DNA of 64,000 nt from Aureimonas mangrovi (GCF_014058705.1 NZ_CP059692.1:1927001-1991000), one strand, 5' to 3'. Positions 40,489 to 48,378 are shown, counted from the stretch's first letter. Notes: generated by a model from the letters alone, not told the origin. Translations and numbers: made by a program.

Positions 40489-40703
40489 GCCGCCGCCTCC
40501 AGATCATTAGCGCCGCCCCACGCCATGGTGCGGGTCCAGCCGAGCGACGGTTCGCCGTCCGGATCTGGCTCGAGGTCGGGATCGCCATCGAAGGCGTCGA
40601 GCGCTGAGATCAACGTCTCGATCTGGAGCTCGATCTCGCGGCGGGTGAAGGGGCCGAGGGGATATTCCCCGGCGCCCTGGGTGATGCAGAGGGTGAAGGT
40701 CAT
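40485..40703 (-). CDS. Small early phage protein (72 aa)
   Basis: MTFTLCITQGAGEYPLGPFTRREIELQIETLISALDAFDG followed by an acidic stretch (DPDLEPDPDGEPS) and Trp-containing end. Coupled by ATGA on both sides within the early operon. No domain recognised; an acidic DNA-mimic-like role is only a possibility. Confidence 0.6.
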   Translation of the reverse strand: MTFTLCITQGAGEYPLGPFTRREIELQIETLISALDAFDGDPDLEPDPDGEPSLGWTRTMAWGGANDLEAAA

Positions 40704-41047
40704 GCCGCCCTCCGATCCGATGCTGCTTCTTCAGCCAGCGCCACGAGGTCGCGGCAATCAGCGTCCTCACGTTCAGCTTGCGCCATCATGAGAAGGAAAG
40801 CTCGGGTGGTCGCCTCGGCCGGTGTAAGGTCAGCACTGCGGCTAGCCGCCTCATCTTCCATCTGTTCAGCGAAGTTGCATACCAGATTGCACAGATCGTC
40901 CAGGATCTCGCCCGCATTGTTGTAGAGGCCGTCCCGGATAAATCGCGGCTGGCAAAGAAGGCCGCTGAGCACGTCGGCAACCGTGACCATCGCTTCCCGT
41001 GCGTCGCGAAGCTCGCGCATTGAAAGGTTCTGCAACTGAACGCTCAT
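40700..41047 (-). CDS. Early phage protein (115 aa), helical
   Basis: MSVQLQNLSMRELRDAREAMVTVADVLSGLLCQP, LYNNAGEILDDLCNLVCNFAEQMEDEA, and AEATTRAFLLMMAQAEREDADCRDLVAL predict an all-helical protein. Linked by ATGA to both neighbours. No family recognised. Confidence 0.62.
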   Translation of the reverse strand: MSVQLQNLSMRELRDAREAMVTVADVLSGLLCQPRFIRDGLYNNAGEILDDLCNLVCNFAEQMEDEAASRSADLTPAEATTRAFLLMMAQAEREDADCRDLVALAEEAASDRRAA

Positions 41048-41337
41048 TGCGCGAACTCCGGACCCGCGTTGAACTTCTTGGTCCAGTCGGCGTCGAGATC
41101 CTGGGCCGCGGCCTGAGCTTCGGAGGTCAGGAAGAAGAGATGGTCGACTACCGCCTCGTTGGGCGGGTCGGCCGGAAAGCGGCGTCGGTCCTCGTCGAGG
41201 GACTCTGAAAGGTAATGCGCGACCGACGCGAACGAGACGATGCGGTGAATCTGTGTCTCGAGGCTGCGATATGCCGTCCGATAATACGTCTCGCTTGCAG
41301 CCGCGGCCTGGGCGCTGCTATTGTCTCGGCTGTTCAT
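41044..41337 (-). CDS. Early phage protein (97 aa)
   Basis: Starts at ATG 41337 with AAGGAGA nine bases upstream, the best ribosome-binding site in the early operon. MNSRDNSSAQAAAASETYYRTAYRSLETQIHRIVSFASVAHYL, then PPNEAVVDHLFFLTSEAQAAAQDLDADW. Helical; function unknown. The longer frame to 41427 would overlap the previous gene extensively. Confidence 0.62.
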   Translation of the reverse strand: MNSRDNSSAQAAAASETYYRTAYRSLETQIHRIVSFASVAHYLSESLDEDRRRFPADPPNEAVVDHLFFLTSEAQAAAQDLDADWTKKFNAGPEFAQ

Positions 41338-41548
41338 AGCTGTCTCCTTCCGGGGTTTGCTGGAACCACGGCTCGGCAGCGCTCCAACGCTGGCCGGGCC
41401 TTTTGCTTTCGATGCGGAGGACGTCAAAGGATCGTCCTCCGGTCTTGCGATTTACGGATGATTGTCGCGATCCGCTTGCTGGCTTGAGCGACCTCGCGTC
41501 GAGCGCGCCCTGCCAGATCTTCCGCCGGATAAAGTCGCTGATCTTCAC
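41318..41548 (-). CDS. Early phage protein (76 aa), basic
   Basis: GTG 41548 overlaps the excisionase-like stop (GTGA). VKISDFIRRKIWQGALDARSLKPASG, SSVNRKTGGRSFDVLRIESKRPGQRW, then an acidic end. Basic and Ser/Arg-rich, compatible with nucleic-acid binding. No family recognised. Confidence 0.5.
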   Translation of the reverse strand: MKISDFIRRKIWQGALDARSLKPASGSRQSSVNRKTGGRSFDVLRIESKRPGQRWSAAEPWFQQTPEGDSYEQPRQ

Positions 41549-41724
41549 GCCGCCGCTCCCGTGAAGAACTCTACGAGCTTGCCTCGCTCGATGACCCACC
41601 GGCCGGACACCTTGCGAGCGGGAAGCTCGCCGTTCTCCAGCATTCCGAACGTGGCTCGCGGACTACGACCGATGATCTTCGCGATCTCAGCTGCACCCCA
41701 TACGAGGTCGAGGGTTCGATCCAT
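41545..41724 (-). CDS. Excisionase-like HTH protein (59 aa), first gene of the leftward operon
   Basis: MDRTLDLVWGAAEIAKIIGRS, PRATFGMLENGELPARKVSGRWV, IERGKLVEFFTGAAA is a MerR/HTH_17 type winged helix as in excisionases and AlpA-like phage regulators: helix-turn-helix, then a wing with GxWV and a recognition helix ending in EFF. ATG 41724 follows AAGGGAATGG. It is the promoter-proximal leftward gene, divergent from repressor and integrase, the usual place for an excisionase or Cro-like regulator. Too short for many gene callers but well supported. Confidence 0.75.
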   Translation of the reverse strand: MDRTLDLVWGAAEIAKIIGRSPRATFGMLENGELPARKVSGRWVIERGKLVEFFTGAAA

Positions 41725-41752
41725 TCCCTTTACCCTTCCTTAAGTCGGCGAC

Positions 41753-41815
41753 ATTACCGTGAGATGACATTACCGTAATTGAATTGCCCGTCAAGTGATG
41801 TGGCATTACGGTAAT
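41753..41815. promoter_or_regulatory. Operator array of the divergent control region
   Basis: Three related 11-bp sites: ATTACCGTGAG (41753-41763, imperfect), ATTACCGTAAT (41769-41779) and ATTACGGTAAT (41805-41815). The last two are perfect palindromes around one central base. Each has the flank GACATTACCGTRA, twice direct and once inverted. They lie between the excisionase-like gene and the ribbon-helix-helix protein and are the likely targets of that repressor. Confidence 0.75.
41767..41794 (-). promoter_or_regulatory. Putative early leftward promoter overlapping the operator
   Basis: On the minus strand, TTGACG (41794-41789) and TAATGT (41772-41767) are spaced by 16 bp. The -10 element lies inside the middle palindrome and the third site is immediately downstream, so a bound repressor would block it. 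Confidence 0.5.
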
Positions 41816-41842
41816 GTCGTTTTGGAAAGGTGGGCCACGGAT

Positions 41843-42280
41843 ATGAGCAAGGCTGGTCGGGGCGCGGAGCAGATCTCGCTTCGGCTCCCGGAGGGGATGA
41901 GAGATCGCTTGAAAGCCGCGGCCGACGCGAACGGCCGCTCGGTGAACAGCGAGATCATTCTCAGACTTCAAAATGCTTTGGAGCGACAGGAAGACGGCTC
42001 GATCTCAGTATGGCTTCCGAAGGAAGTGCTCGATCGCGTCTATGAAGAGGCGCACGAAGCGGAAATTGATCCCAACCTCCTCATCCTCGAAGCCGTGGAA
42101 AAAGAGTATCCGCCTCGGCGGGACGTAACGCGCCTTGCGCAAGAGCTAATCGATGAAATCGAGCTCAGCCGCGCAGGCTCGTCGGAGAGCGCGAAGGATG
42201 TAGCCAAGGCCTTACAAATCCTGATCGATAAGGAGTTTCCTCCGGCCCCTACGCCTCCATGGAAGAAACGCGGAAAATGA
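41843..42280 (+). CDS. Tandem ribbon-helix-helix (Arc-like) phage repressor
   Basis: 145 residues from ATG 41843. The N-terminal Arc-type RHH reads AEQISLRLPEGMRDRLKAAADANGRSVNSEIILRLQNAL. A second RHH-like unit follows after ~15 residues: GSISVWLPKEVLDRVYEEAHEAEIDPNLLILEAVEKEYP. Then a charged helix and basic tail (PPWKKRGK). Two RHH units in one chain could bind paired operators as a pseudo-dimer. No CI- or Cro-like protein is encoded in the control region, so this is the best candidate for the lysogeny repressor. It is coupled to the integrase by ATGA. Confidence 0.78.
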   Translation: MSKAGRGAEQISLRLPEGMRDRLKAAADANGRSVNSEIILRLQNALERQEDGSISVWLPKEVLDRVYEEAHEAEIDPNLLILEAVEKEYPPRRDVTRLAQELIDEIELSRAGSSESAKDVAKALQILIDKEFPPAPTPPWKKRGK

Positions 42281-43494
42281 GCGTCCGCAAGCGCTCCTGG
42301 GCGACGCCGAAGGGCGAGGAGAAGACGGCGTGGGTCGTCGATTACACCGATACCAACGGAAAGCGCCGGCTGAAGACATTCAAGCTGAAGAAGGCTGCCG
42401 ACAATTTCGCCGCCACGGCCCACGTTGAGGTTCGCGAGGGAACGCACGTCGCTGACAGCGCGAGCGCTACTGTTAAGGCAGCCGGTGATTTGTGGATTCG
42501 TCGCGGCGAGCGGAACGGCTTGGAGCGGACAACCATCATCCAATATCGGCAGCTCCTCGAGTTGCACATCGCCCCTGCCCTCGGCTCGACACTCCTTTCG
42601 AAACTTACCGTTCCTGCTGTGCGCCAGTTCGAGGACGATCTCCGTGAGAAGGGCACCTCCCCCGCTATGGTGCGCAAGATCCTTGTCGCACTCGGCTCGC
42701 TGCTCGCCGACGCCCAGGAGCGCGGACTTGTTGGCAGGAACGCCGTCAGAGAGAAAAGTCGTAGCCGGACGAAGGGCACCGATCGTCGCCGCGAGAAGCG
42801 CGCGAAGGGCAAACTGAAAGTTGGGACTGACATCCCTTCCGGCGCAGAGGTGAAAGCTCTCGTTGGCGCCTTGGAGGGCCGGTGGCGTCCGCTGTTCCTC
42901 ACAGCCATTTTCACAGGCCTACGCGCGTCGGAGCTTCGCGGTCTCCGCTGGAGCGACGTTGACCTCGATCGCAAGACCGTTCGCGTCCATCAGCGTGCAG
43001 ACAGGTTCGGAGACATTGGGCGCCCGAAATCGGCGGCGGGCGAACGGACGGTCCCGATCCCGCCGATCGTCGTCTCGGCATTGAAGGAATGGCAGCTCGC
43101 CTGCCCTCGCCCGAAAGACGAAGAGATCAAGCCGGCGCAGTTCGCTTTCCCCAACGGCTTGGGGAACGTGGAGAGCCACGCGAACATCGTTCATCGTGGC
43201 TACGAACCGGCCCAGCTCACGGCAGGGGTAACCCGCGATACGGGCAAGGTTGACGAGCACGGCCAACCGGTTCTTGCGGCTAAATATCCAGGCCTGCATT
43301 CGCTGCGGCACTTCTACGCGTCGTGGTGCATCAACAGGAAAGAGGACGGTGGGCTCGGACTGCCTCCCAAGATGGTTCAGGAGCGTCTAGGCCACTCCAC
43401 GATCGGGCTGACAATGGACACTTACGGCCACCTGTTTCCGACCGGCGACGATGCCTCAGAACTCGCTCTTGCAGAGGCTGCCCTGCTCGGCTAA
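42277..43494 (+). CDS. int: Tyrosine recombinase / phage integrase
   Basis: 405 residues from ATG 42277, overlapping the repressor stop (ATGA). An N-terminal arm-binding domain (MSVRKRSW, TYRKTF-like GKRRLKTFKLKKAADNFA) and SAM-like core-binding domain (~65-150) precede the catalytic domain: Arg in FTGLRASELRGLRW, Lys in GRPKSAAGERTVPIP, HxxR in GLHSLRHFYASW, His in ERLGHSTIGLTMDTYGHLF with the Tyr nucleophile. All catalytic residues are intact. It ends 59 bp before attR, with putative arm sites in between, and targets tRNA-Lys. Confidence 0.93.
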   Translation: MSVRKRSWATPKGEEKTAWVVDYTDTNGKRRLKTFKLKKAADNFAATAHVEVREGTHVADSASATVKAAGDLWIRRGERNGLERTTIIQYRQLLELHIAPALGSTLLSKLTVPAVRQFEDDLREKGTSPAMVRKILVALGSLLADAQERGLVGRNAVREKSRSRTKGTDRRREKRAKGKLKVGTDIPSGAEVKALVGALEGRWRPLFLTAIFTGLRASELRGLRWSDVDLDRKTVRVHQRADRFGDIGRPKSAAGERTVPIPPIVVSALKEWQLACPRPKDEEIKPAQFAFPNGLGNVESHANIVHRGYEPAQLTAGVTRDTGKVDEHGQPVLAAKYPGLHSLRHFYASWCINRKEDGGLGLPPKMVQERLGHSTIGLTMDTYGHLFPTGDDASELALAEAALLG

Positions 43495-43495
43495 C

Positions 43496-43516
43496 GCGAC
43501 ATAGGCGCGACATGGG
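43496..43516 (+). promoter_or_regulatory. Putative integrase arm-type sites, right arm
   Basis: GCGACATAGG (43496) and GCGACATGGG (43507) are direct repeats 11 bp apart, immediately after the integrase stop and 38 bp before attR. They mirror the pair at 8512-8532 in sequence, spacing and orientation. Confidence 0.55.
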
Positions 43517-43553
43517 CGGAGAATGCTCAACGATTACAACACTCCTAGAAAGC

Positions 43554-43598
43554 CTTTTAATCTGTAGGTCGTGGGTTCGAGCCCCACCGCGCTCACCA
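43554..43598 (+). repeat. attR (partial tRNA-Lys 3' half)
   Basis: Right copy of the att repeat: identical to 8338-8382 except G43571 for C and C43587 for G. The two differences pair with each other in the T-stem (G-C instead of C-G), so the folded structure is kept. The 5' half of a tRNA is absent here, so it is not a functional gene. Confidence 0.92.
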
Positions 43599-43811
43599 CA
43601 TTTTCTCATTTTCGGTCCGCGCCTTGAAGGCTTCTTGCGTCCCGTGCCAGCGGTGGGCAGTCGTTTCCTATTGCAGCCCGCCCCCTGCCCCCTTCGAGAG
43701 CCGACCGCTCCGCGCGGCATGAGCAGCCTGCCGCCCGAGCGGCAGGAGCGGGCTGCGGCCCGTCATGGCATGAACATGCCCGTCGGACGGGTATTCGGTC
43801 AGCGGCGAGCT

Positions 43812-44660
43812 CTACGCGCCGACGATCGTTCCACCGTTCGGATGGAGAACCTGACCAGTGAAGTAGGAGGAATCCTCGCACGCCAGGAACAGAAGCGCCG
43901 GCGCCACCTCGTTAGGCTGGCCTGCCCGGGCCATGGGCACCTGCGCGCCAAATTCGGCGACCTTTTCAGCCGGGAATGACATCGGGATGAAAGGCGTCCA
44001 GATCGGGCCGGGCGCAACGCCATTCACCCGAATGCCCTTCTCGACCAGGTTGGAGGCCATCGAACGCGTGAACGCCGTGATAGCCCCCTTCGTCGATGAG
44101 TAGTCAATCAGGGTGTCGTTGCCCTTATAGCTGTTGACCGACGTCACGTTGACGATGGCAGATCCCATCTCAAGGTGATCAAGCGCTGCCTGCGTCATGA
44201 AAAAGTAGGCGTAGATGTTCGTCTCAAATGTCTTGGCGAGCTGTTCCTCGCTGATATCCCGAAGGTCTTCCGCAATCTCCTGATGAGCGGCGTTGTTCAC
44301 GAGGATATCGAGCTTTCCAAACTCCTCGACCGCTCGCGACACGGCGGAGGTGCAGAACGCCTTTTCGCGAACATTTCCCCGGATGAGGAGCGCCTTTCTC
44401 CCTTCCGCTTCCACTGCCTTCCGGGTTTCCTCGGCATCGCGGTCTTCGTCGAGGTACACGATCGCGACGTCCGCTCCTTCACGCGCGAAGAGCACGGCTG
44501 TCGCGCGACCGATGCCCGAGTCTCCTCCGGTGATAATTGCTGTCTTGCCTGCGAGGCGCCCCGAACCAGGAAAGCGCGGCTGGTAGTCGGGCTCGGGCCT
44601 CATCTCGTGCTCAAGACCGGGATCGCGATCCTGCATCTGTGGGGGACGCTGATTTTCCAT
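43812..44660 (-). CDS. SDR-family oxidoreductase (YghA / general stress protein 39 type)
   Basis: 282 residues from ATG 44660 (AAGAGGT upstream). It has an N-terminal extension rich in Pro/Arg (PQMQDRDPGLEHEM-PEPDYQP) seen in the YghA/Gsp39 subgroup, then a Rossmann fold with TGGDSGIGRATA (NADP-binding Gly motif), NNAAH, catalytic Ser in VTSVNSYKG, YSSTKGA (Tyr and Lys), and the C-terminal LHPNGGTIVGA. It oxidises or reduces alcohols or sugars with NAD(P); the substrate is unknown. Relatives are often part of the general stress response. First gene beyond attR on this side, read towards the prophage. Confidence 0.88.
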   Translation of the reverse strand: MENQRPPQMQDRDPGLEHEMRPEPDYQPRFPGSGRLAGKTAIITGGDSGIGRATAVLFAREGADVAIVYLDEDRDAEETRKAVEAEGRKALLIRGNVREKAFCTSAVSRAVEEFGKLDILVNNAAHQEIAEDLRDISEEQLAKTFETNIYAYFFMTQAALDHLEMGSAIVNVTSVNSYKGNDTLIDYSSTKGAITAFTRSMASNLVEKGIRVNGVAPGPIWTPFIPMSFPAEKVAEFGAQVPMARAGQPNEVAPALLFLACEDSSYFTGQVLHPNGGTIVGA

Positions 44661-44759
44661 GAGTGACACCTCTTTTCTGCCTCTCGAGATCGTCTCGATC
44701 GGTTCGTGTAGGAAGGCTTCAAAGCTGCTGGTGTTCCTGGAAACTACGGCGAATTCGAC

Positions 44760-44895
44760 GAGACTTCGCGTTGCGCAGCTATCGCTGACATGCCCGCCAT
44801 GACGCAGGCGGTGGATGCGGACACGGGCTAGGTGCTAATGGGCCTGGCCTTGCTGGCGCGGCGTGGCGTGTTGCCCTTGGGCATGTTCGGTGGGG
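44760..44895 (+). pseudogene. Degenerate second copy of the 82-aa hypothetical gene at 12505
   Basis: One frame reads ETSRCAAIADMPAMTQAVDADTG, TAG, then VLMGLALLARRGVLPLGMFGGD. It aligns with the C-terminal third of the protein at 12505-12753 (AITQTVDTDTGEVL, VLARHGELPAGMFGDD). The in-frame TAG, missing N-terminus and overlap with the next gene's leader show it is a remnant. Confidence 0.6.
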
Positions 44896-45669
44896 ATGGA
44901 TCAAATGGTTCAAGCTGTTGTTGCCAAGCTGTTGCGTGGGCACCCATTGCCGCAGGCCGACCGCGATCTCCTGCATGCGGTCGTGGGTGCGGGACGCTCG
45001 CTCCCTCCGGGCGCCGAGATTGTCAATCAGGGAGATGCAGCGCAATTTGTGCATCTCGTCCTCGAAGGCCTGGCTTACCGGTACAAGCTATTATCGAATG
45101 GCAAGCGGCAGATCATCGGCTACCTCGTGCCGGGCGACTTCTGCGACCTTTACACTTTCGTCCTCGAGCGGATGGACCATAGCATCGCGGCGCGAAGCGA
45201 ATGCGTCGTCGTCCGTCTGAAGGAGGCGGACATCGCAATGCTCATGGGCCGGCCAGCGCTGACGCGCGCCTTGTGGTGGTCCTCGTTGGTCGATGAGGCG
45301 ATCCTGCGGGAGTGGCTTCTGAACGTCGGACGCCGGGAGCCCGAGCGCCGGGTAGCGCATATCATCTGCGAACTCTTCGTTCGGCTGCAGGCAGTCGGTC
45401 ATGCGAGCGGAAATAGCTTCCGGCTGCCGGTAACGCAGGCCGAATTGGCCGATACGGTCGGTCTTACAACGGTATCGGTGAACCGTGCTCTCCAGATGAT
45501 GCGCCGCGCCAAACTCATCAGCCAAGTGGGTCGCGTGATCACGATTCCGGATATTCCGGCCCTCACGGCCTTCGCCGATTTCAACCCGGCCTATCTGCAT
45601 TTCAGAACGGACGGCGAGTCGGAGGAAACTGTCGCCTATCGGCAATCGCTCTCGACGCAGACCCGCTGA
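44896..45669 (+). CDS. Crp/Fnr-family transcriptional regulator
   Basis: 257 residues from ATG 44896. The N-terminal cyclic-nucleotide-type beta barrel (~25-125) includes GAEIVNQGDAAQFVHLVLEGLAYRYKLL and IIGYLVPGDFCDLYTF. A dimer helix and C-terminal HTH follow (LPVTQAELADTVGLTTVSVNRALQMMRRA, ~175-205). The Cys cluster of Fnr is absent, so it is not an oxygen-sensing Fe-S protein; the effector is unknown. It lies upstream of the manganese catalase gene on the same strand, a possible target. Confidence 0.88.
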   Translation: MDQMVQAVVAKLLRGHPLPQADRDLLHAVVGAGRSLPPGAEIVNQGDAAQFVHLVLEGLAYRYKLLSNGKRQIIGYLVPGDFCDLYTFVLERMDHSIAARSECVVVRLKEADIAMLMGRPALTRALWWSSLVDEAILREWLLNVGRREPERRVAHIICELFVRLQAVGHASGNSFRLPVTQAELADTVGLTTVSVNRALQMMRRAKLISQVGRVITIPDIPALTAFADFNPAYLHFRTDGESEETVAYRQSLSTQTR

Positions 45670-45902
45670 CGTCGGTCGGCGTGCCGAGAGTTAGCAGTCG
45701 ATGCCGCCAGTCGGCCGAAAAATCCCAACCGGTTTTGTCAAATTTAAAGCGGTATAACAGGATCGGCTTGGCGAACGCCGATAATGCTCTTCCCAAGGTA
45801 CTTCCCCCCTCCTGCCCCGGAACGCTCCGTTGCCAACGGCGTAGCTCCACAGGGCGCTGCATCCAGCGATGGAGAGGGCGCCGTTACTCGAAAGGGATAC
45901 TC

Positions 45903-46784
45903 ATGTTCTATACGGACGGTAAACTTCAGTTTCCGGTGCGCGTCGAGAAGCCGAACCCAATGTTCGCAAAAGCTCTGCAGCAGGCGATCGGAGGTGTCGA
46001 GGGCGAGATCCGCGTCGCCATGCAGTACATGTTTCAGGCGTTCGGCGCCCGTGGCCCGGCCAAGTACCGCGATATGCTTCTGAACACGGCGACCGAGGAG
46101 CTCGGCCATATCGAGATGTTGGCGACCGCCGTCGCGCTCAATCTCGAGAAGGCCCCGCTGTCGCTACAGGAGGATATCTCGGCGGACGTCGCCGGCGGCG
46201 CGGTGTTGAACGGGATGGACATGCGCCACATCCTCTCGGCAGGACTTGCCGCGATGCCGGTCGATTCGAACGGCATTCCGTTCGACATGACCCACGTCTA
46301 CGCCTCCGGCAACATTGCGGCGGACATGTACGCCAACGTCACGGCCGAGAGTACGGGGCGTGCATTGGCTGTGCGCCTCTACAACATGACCGATGATCCG
46401 GGCATGAAGGAGATGTTGTCCTTCATGATCGCGCGCGACACGATGCACCAGCAGCAATGGCTCGCCGCACTCGAGGATATGGGGGGCGATGCTGTGAACC
46501 TGCCGATCCCGAACTCCTTCCCGCAGACGGAGGAGAACCAGAAATACTCCTACGCATACTTCGGTCACATGACCGATGGCTCCATTCCAGAGGGTCGCTG
46601 GACCGCCGGCCCGGCGATGGACGGCAAAGGTGAGTTTTCGGCCGTGCAGTCGGAAGCGATGGGCGGAAAACCCTCGCTTGCACCAGCCCGCCCCGACGGC
46701 GGTGCGCAGACGGGGCAGACGTCGAAGTCTGGCGCTGACGGGCTCTTGGGCCGAGTTGAGGGAGCAATCGAACGGAACTTCTAG
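45903..46784 (+). CDS. Manganese (non-haem) catalase
   Basis: 293 residues. Detoxifies hydrogen peroxide with a dimanganese centre. The four-helix bundle shows the metal ligands: Glu in GVEGEIRVAMQYMFQ, Glu and His in ATEELGHIEMLAT, Glu in NVTAESTGRAL, and His in FMIARDTMHQQQWLAAL. The C-terminal tail (GSIPEGRW, AVQSEAMGGKPSLAPA) is as in other family members. ATG 45903 (MFYTDGKLQFPVRVEKPNP) is the usual start. Frame upstream is open but not coding. Together with the SDR and cold-shock genes it gives this flank a stress-response character. Confidence 0.92.
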   Translation: MFYTDGKLQFPVRVEKPNPMFAKALQQAIGGVEGEIRVAMQYMFQAFGARGPAKYRDMLLNTATEELGHIEMLATAVALNLEKAPLSLQEDISADVAGGAVLNGMDMRHILSAGLAAMPVDSNGIPFDMTHVYASGNIAADMYANVTAESTGRALAVRLYNMTDDPGMKEMLSFMIARDTMHQQQWLAALEDMGGDAVNLPIPNSFPQTEENQKYSYAYFGHMTDGSIPEGRWTAGPAMDGKGEFSAVQSEAMGGKPSLAPARPDGGAQTGQTSKSGADGLLGRVEGAIERNF

Positions 46785-47027
46785 CTCGAATTGGTATGAA
46801 TGGGGCCGCCGGGTGTAGGCGGCCCCTACCCGCAAACTTTCACTGAACGCCCCTATCGCGGACTCCTGACGAGGCAGTCCTACGCTCAGAGCGACCGACT
46901 CGTTGGACGCGCGGACACCTGCTTCAGGCAAACGTCCGTTTCGCAGGCCTAAAAGTTATACGAGTATAATGTCGCACCCGGCTTAGCCCTCTACCCAACG
47001 CCGTGAGGCAACTGGAGGCATGAAGGC

Positions 47028-47261
47028 TTGCGCGAAGAGCGTTCTGATTTGGCACCGGGTGCACTTGGGGTGCTTCAATGGGTTGCCGCGGAGGATGTTC
47101 GAGTAAGCTTGGTACCGGGCGAGATAGCGGGGTTTCTGGAAGTCCTGAAAGCTCGCGGTCTCGTAACGTACGAGGAAGACGGCGTTGGGCTTGCCTCTGT
47201 GCGCATCACACCAGAGGGGCGTCGCCTTTGCGATCAGGAACATTTCTCAAACCTGGAATGA
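47028..47261 (+). CDS. Small hypothetical protein, winged-helix-like
   Basis: 77 residues, probable TTG start at 47028. SDLAPGALGVLQWVAAEDVRV, EIAGFLEVLKARGLVTYEEDG, VRITPEGRRLCDQ has the helix-helix-recognition helix-wing outline of PadR/ArsR-like small winged helices. Its general shape resembles the protein at 14551-14859. Weak ribosome-binding site. Function unknown. Confidence 0.5.
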   Translation: MREERSDLAPGALGVLQWVAAEDVRVSLVPGEIAGFLEVLKARGLVTYEEDGVGLASVRITPEGRRLCDQEHFSNLE

Positions 47262-47289
47262 CAGATGCGTGCTGGTTCGGTGTTCCCAA

Positions 47290-47649
47290 GTGCTTGAAAC
47301 GACCGATCGTCCCTCCGTCGCGCTCGCCGAACTGGCGGTCATGCGGGCCGAAGCTCGCCTTGTTCGCCAGGTCAACTTCCTGATCCAGATGTCCGACAAC
47401 GCACCCTGCGCGGAGCGGGACGTGCTTGAACGGATTGTCATTCAGCGACAGCACGTGCTCGCGTCCAGCCGAGCCGGGCTCGCTGTCAGACGAGAGGACC
47501 GACATGCCGCTGCTCAAATGAGCATGGACCGTTTGAACGGGAGCTTCCGCCTTCTTGCACAATCCTTGCTGCCTCGTGGGATTGCTCGCGCGCGACGTCA
47601 GCTTTCCGAAGGTGCCCGACCTCAGCTTGTTCCGAGCCCTCCGCTCTAG
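47290..47649 (+). CDS. Paralogue of the small helical protein at 15447
   Basis: 119 residues from GTG 47290 (VLETTDRPSVALAELAVMRAEARLVRQ). The first ~55 residues match the prophage-side protein (AEARL-RQ, FL-QM, ERD-LER). The C-terminal half, rich in Arg/Ser, has no counterpart and may be the result of a frameshift past the original end. Function unknown. Confidence 0.55.
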   Translation: MLETTDRPSVALAELAVMRAEARLVRQVNFLIQMSDNAPCAERDVLERIVIQRQHVLASSRAGLAVRREDRHAAAQMSMDRLNGSFRLLAQSLLPRGIARARRQLSEGARPQLVPSPPL

Positions 47650-47664
47650 ATTGAAGTTGAGGCC

Positions 47665-47883
47665 ATGAGCACGATTATCAGCAGGCCGCACCGGCGGTCG
47701 AACATCCATCAGCCAGCACAATGTGAGCGTGCGATAGAGCCCAGACTTATCGATCTGGAGGCGGATACGCGAGCGGCGGGATGGAGCGCGGAGGAGTTCG
47801 TGGACGCTTTGCTGAACTATGCTGAGAAGCGTCTGCTTGCGCATCGCCGGTCGGTTATCAATCAGGGGGACCAGCAAGCTTAG
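47665..47883 (+). CDS. Hypothetical protein (72 aa)
   Basis: MSTIISRPHRRSNIHQPAQCERAIEPRLIDLEADTRAAG, then WSAEEFVDALLNYAEKRLLAHR. A disordered basic N-terminus followed by an amphipathic helix pair, as in many small rhizobial proteins. It lies 15 bp after the previous gene. No family recognised. Confidence 0.45.
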   Translation: MSTIISRPHRRSNIHQPAQCERAIEPRLIDLEADTRAAGWSAEEFVDALLNYAEKRLLAHRRSVINQGDQQA

Positions 47884-48102
47884 CCTGCATCTGACGGCAG
47901 GAAGCTCAGCGTGCCGACGCAAACGCGGACGGGTCGGAAGATTTGTGGTTGCGTGTAGGCATCACAACTTCTCCTCGTCTCTTCCCCGCTGCCGCCCGCC
48001 TCTCCTCGCTCTTATGTCGAGCTTTTCTTGCGGGAAAGATCCGTACCTGTCATGCTTCTGTCCGGCCGCACTTTCGCGGCTCCCAGTTTTCGAAAGTTGT
48101 TC

Positions 48103-48312
48103 ATGGCCACCGGCACTGTAAAATTCTTCAACCCGGACAAGGGTTTCGGCTTCATCACCCCCGACAACGGCGGGAAGGATGCATTCGTCCACATTTCCGA
48201 TATCGAGCGTTCGGGTCTCTCGACGCTTAATGACGGCCAAAAGGTCTCCTTCGACCTCGAGGCCGACAAGCGCGGCAAGGGCGATAAGGCGGTCAATCTG
48301 CAGGCCCTCTGA
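48103..48312 (+). CDS. Cold-shock protein (CspA family)
   Basis: 69 residues forming one cold-shock domain: [21 protein letters not shown] (RNP1 KGFGFI) and [14 protein letters not shown] (RNP2 DAFVHI), ending [11 protein letters not shown] chaperone of the single-strand-binding OB fold. It has a 219-bp gene-free leader, long enough for the structured 5' UTR common in csp genes, and a strong terminator behind it. Confidence 0.95.
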   Translation: MATGTVKFFNPDKGFGFITPDNGGKDAFVHISDIERSGLSTLNDGQKVSFDLEADKRGKGDKAVNLQAL

Positions 48313-48336
48313 GTCACTGACCTGCATATAAAGTGA

Positions 48337-48363
48337 AGCCCCGGCCGATGTGCCGGGGCTTTT
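48337..48363 (+). terminator. Intrinsic terminator of the cold-shock gene
   Basis: AGCCCCGGC-CGATGT-GCCGGGGCT followed by TTTG, 25 bp after the stop. The GC-rich 9-bp stem is perfect. Confidence 0.82.
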
Positions 48364-48378
48364 GTGTTCGCGGTCCGG

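Noticed and set aside
43554-43598. Second tRNA-Lys gene at attR
   Set aside because: Only the 3' half is present; the 5' acceptor strand and D-arm are missing, so it is an attachment-site copy.
45819-45843. GGAAC-N16-CGTA upstream of the manganese catalase gene as an EcfG general-stress promoter
   Set aside because: Only partial match to the -10 consensus (CGTT) and a plausible chance occurrence; not strong enough to annotate.
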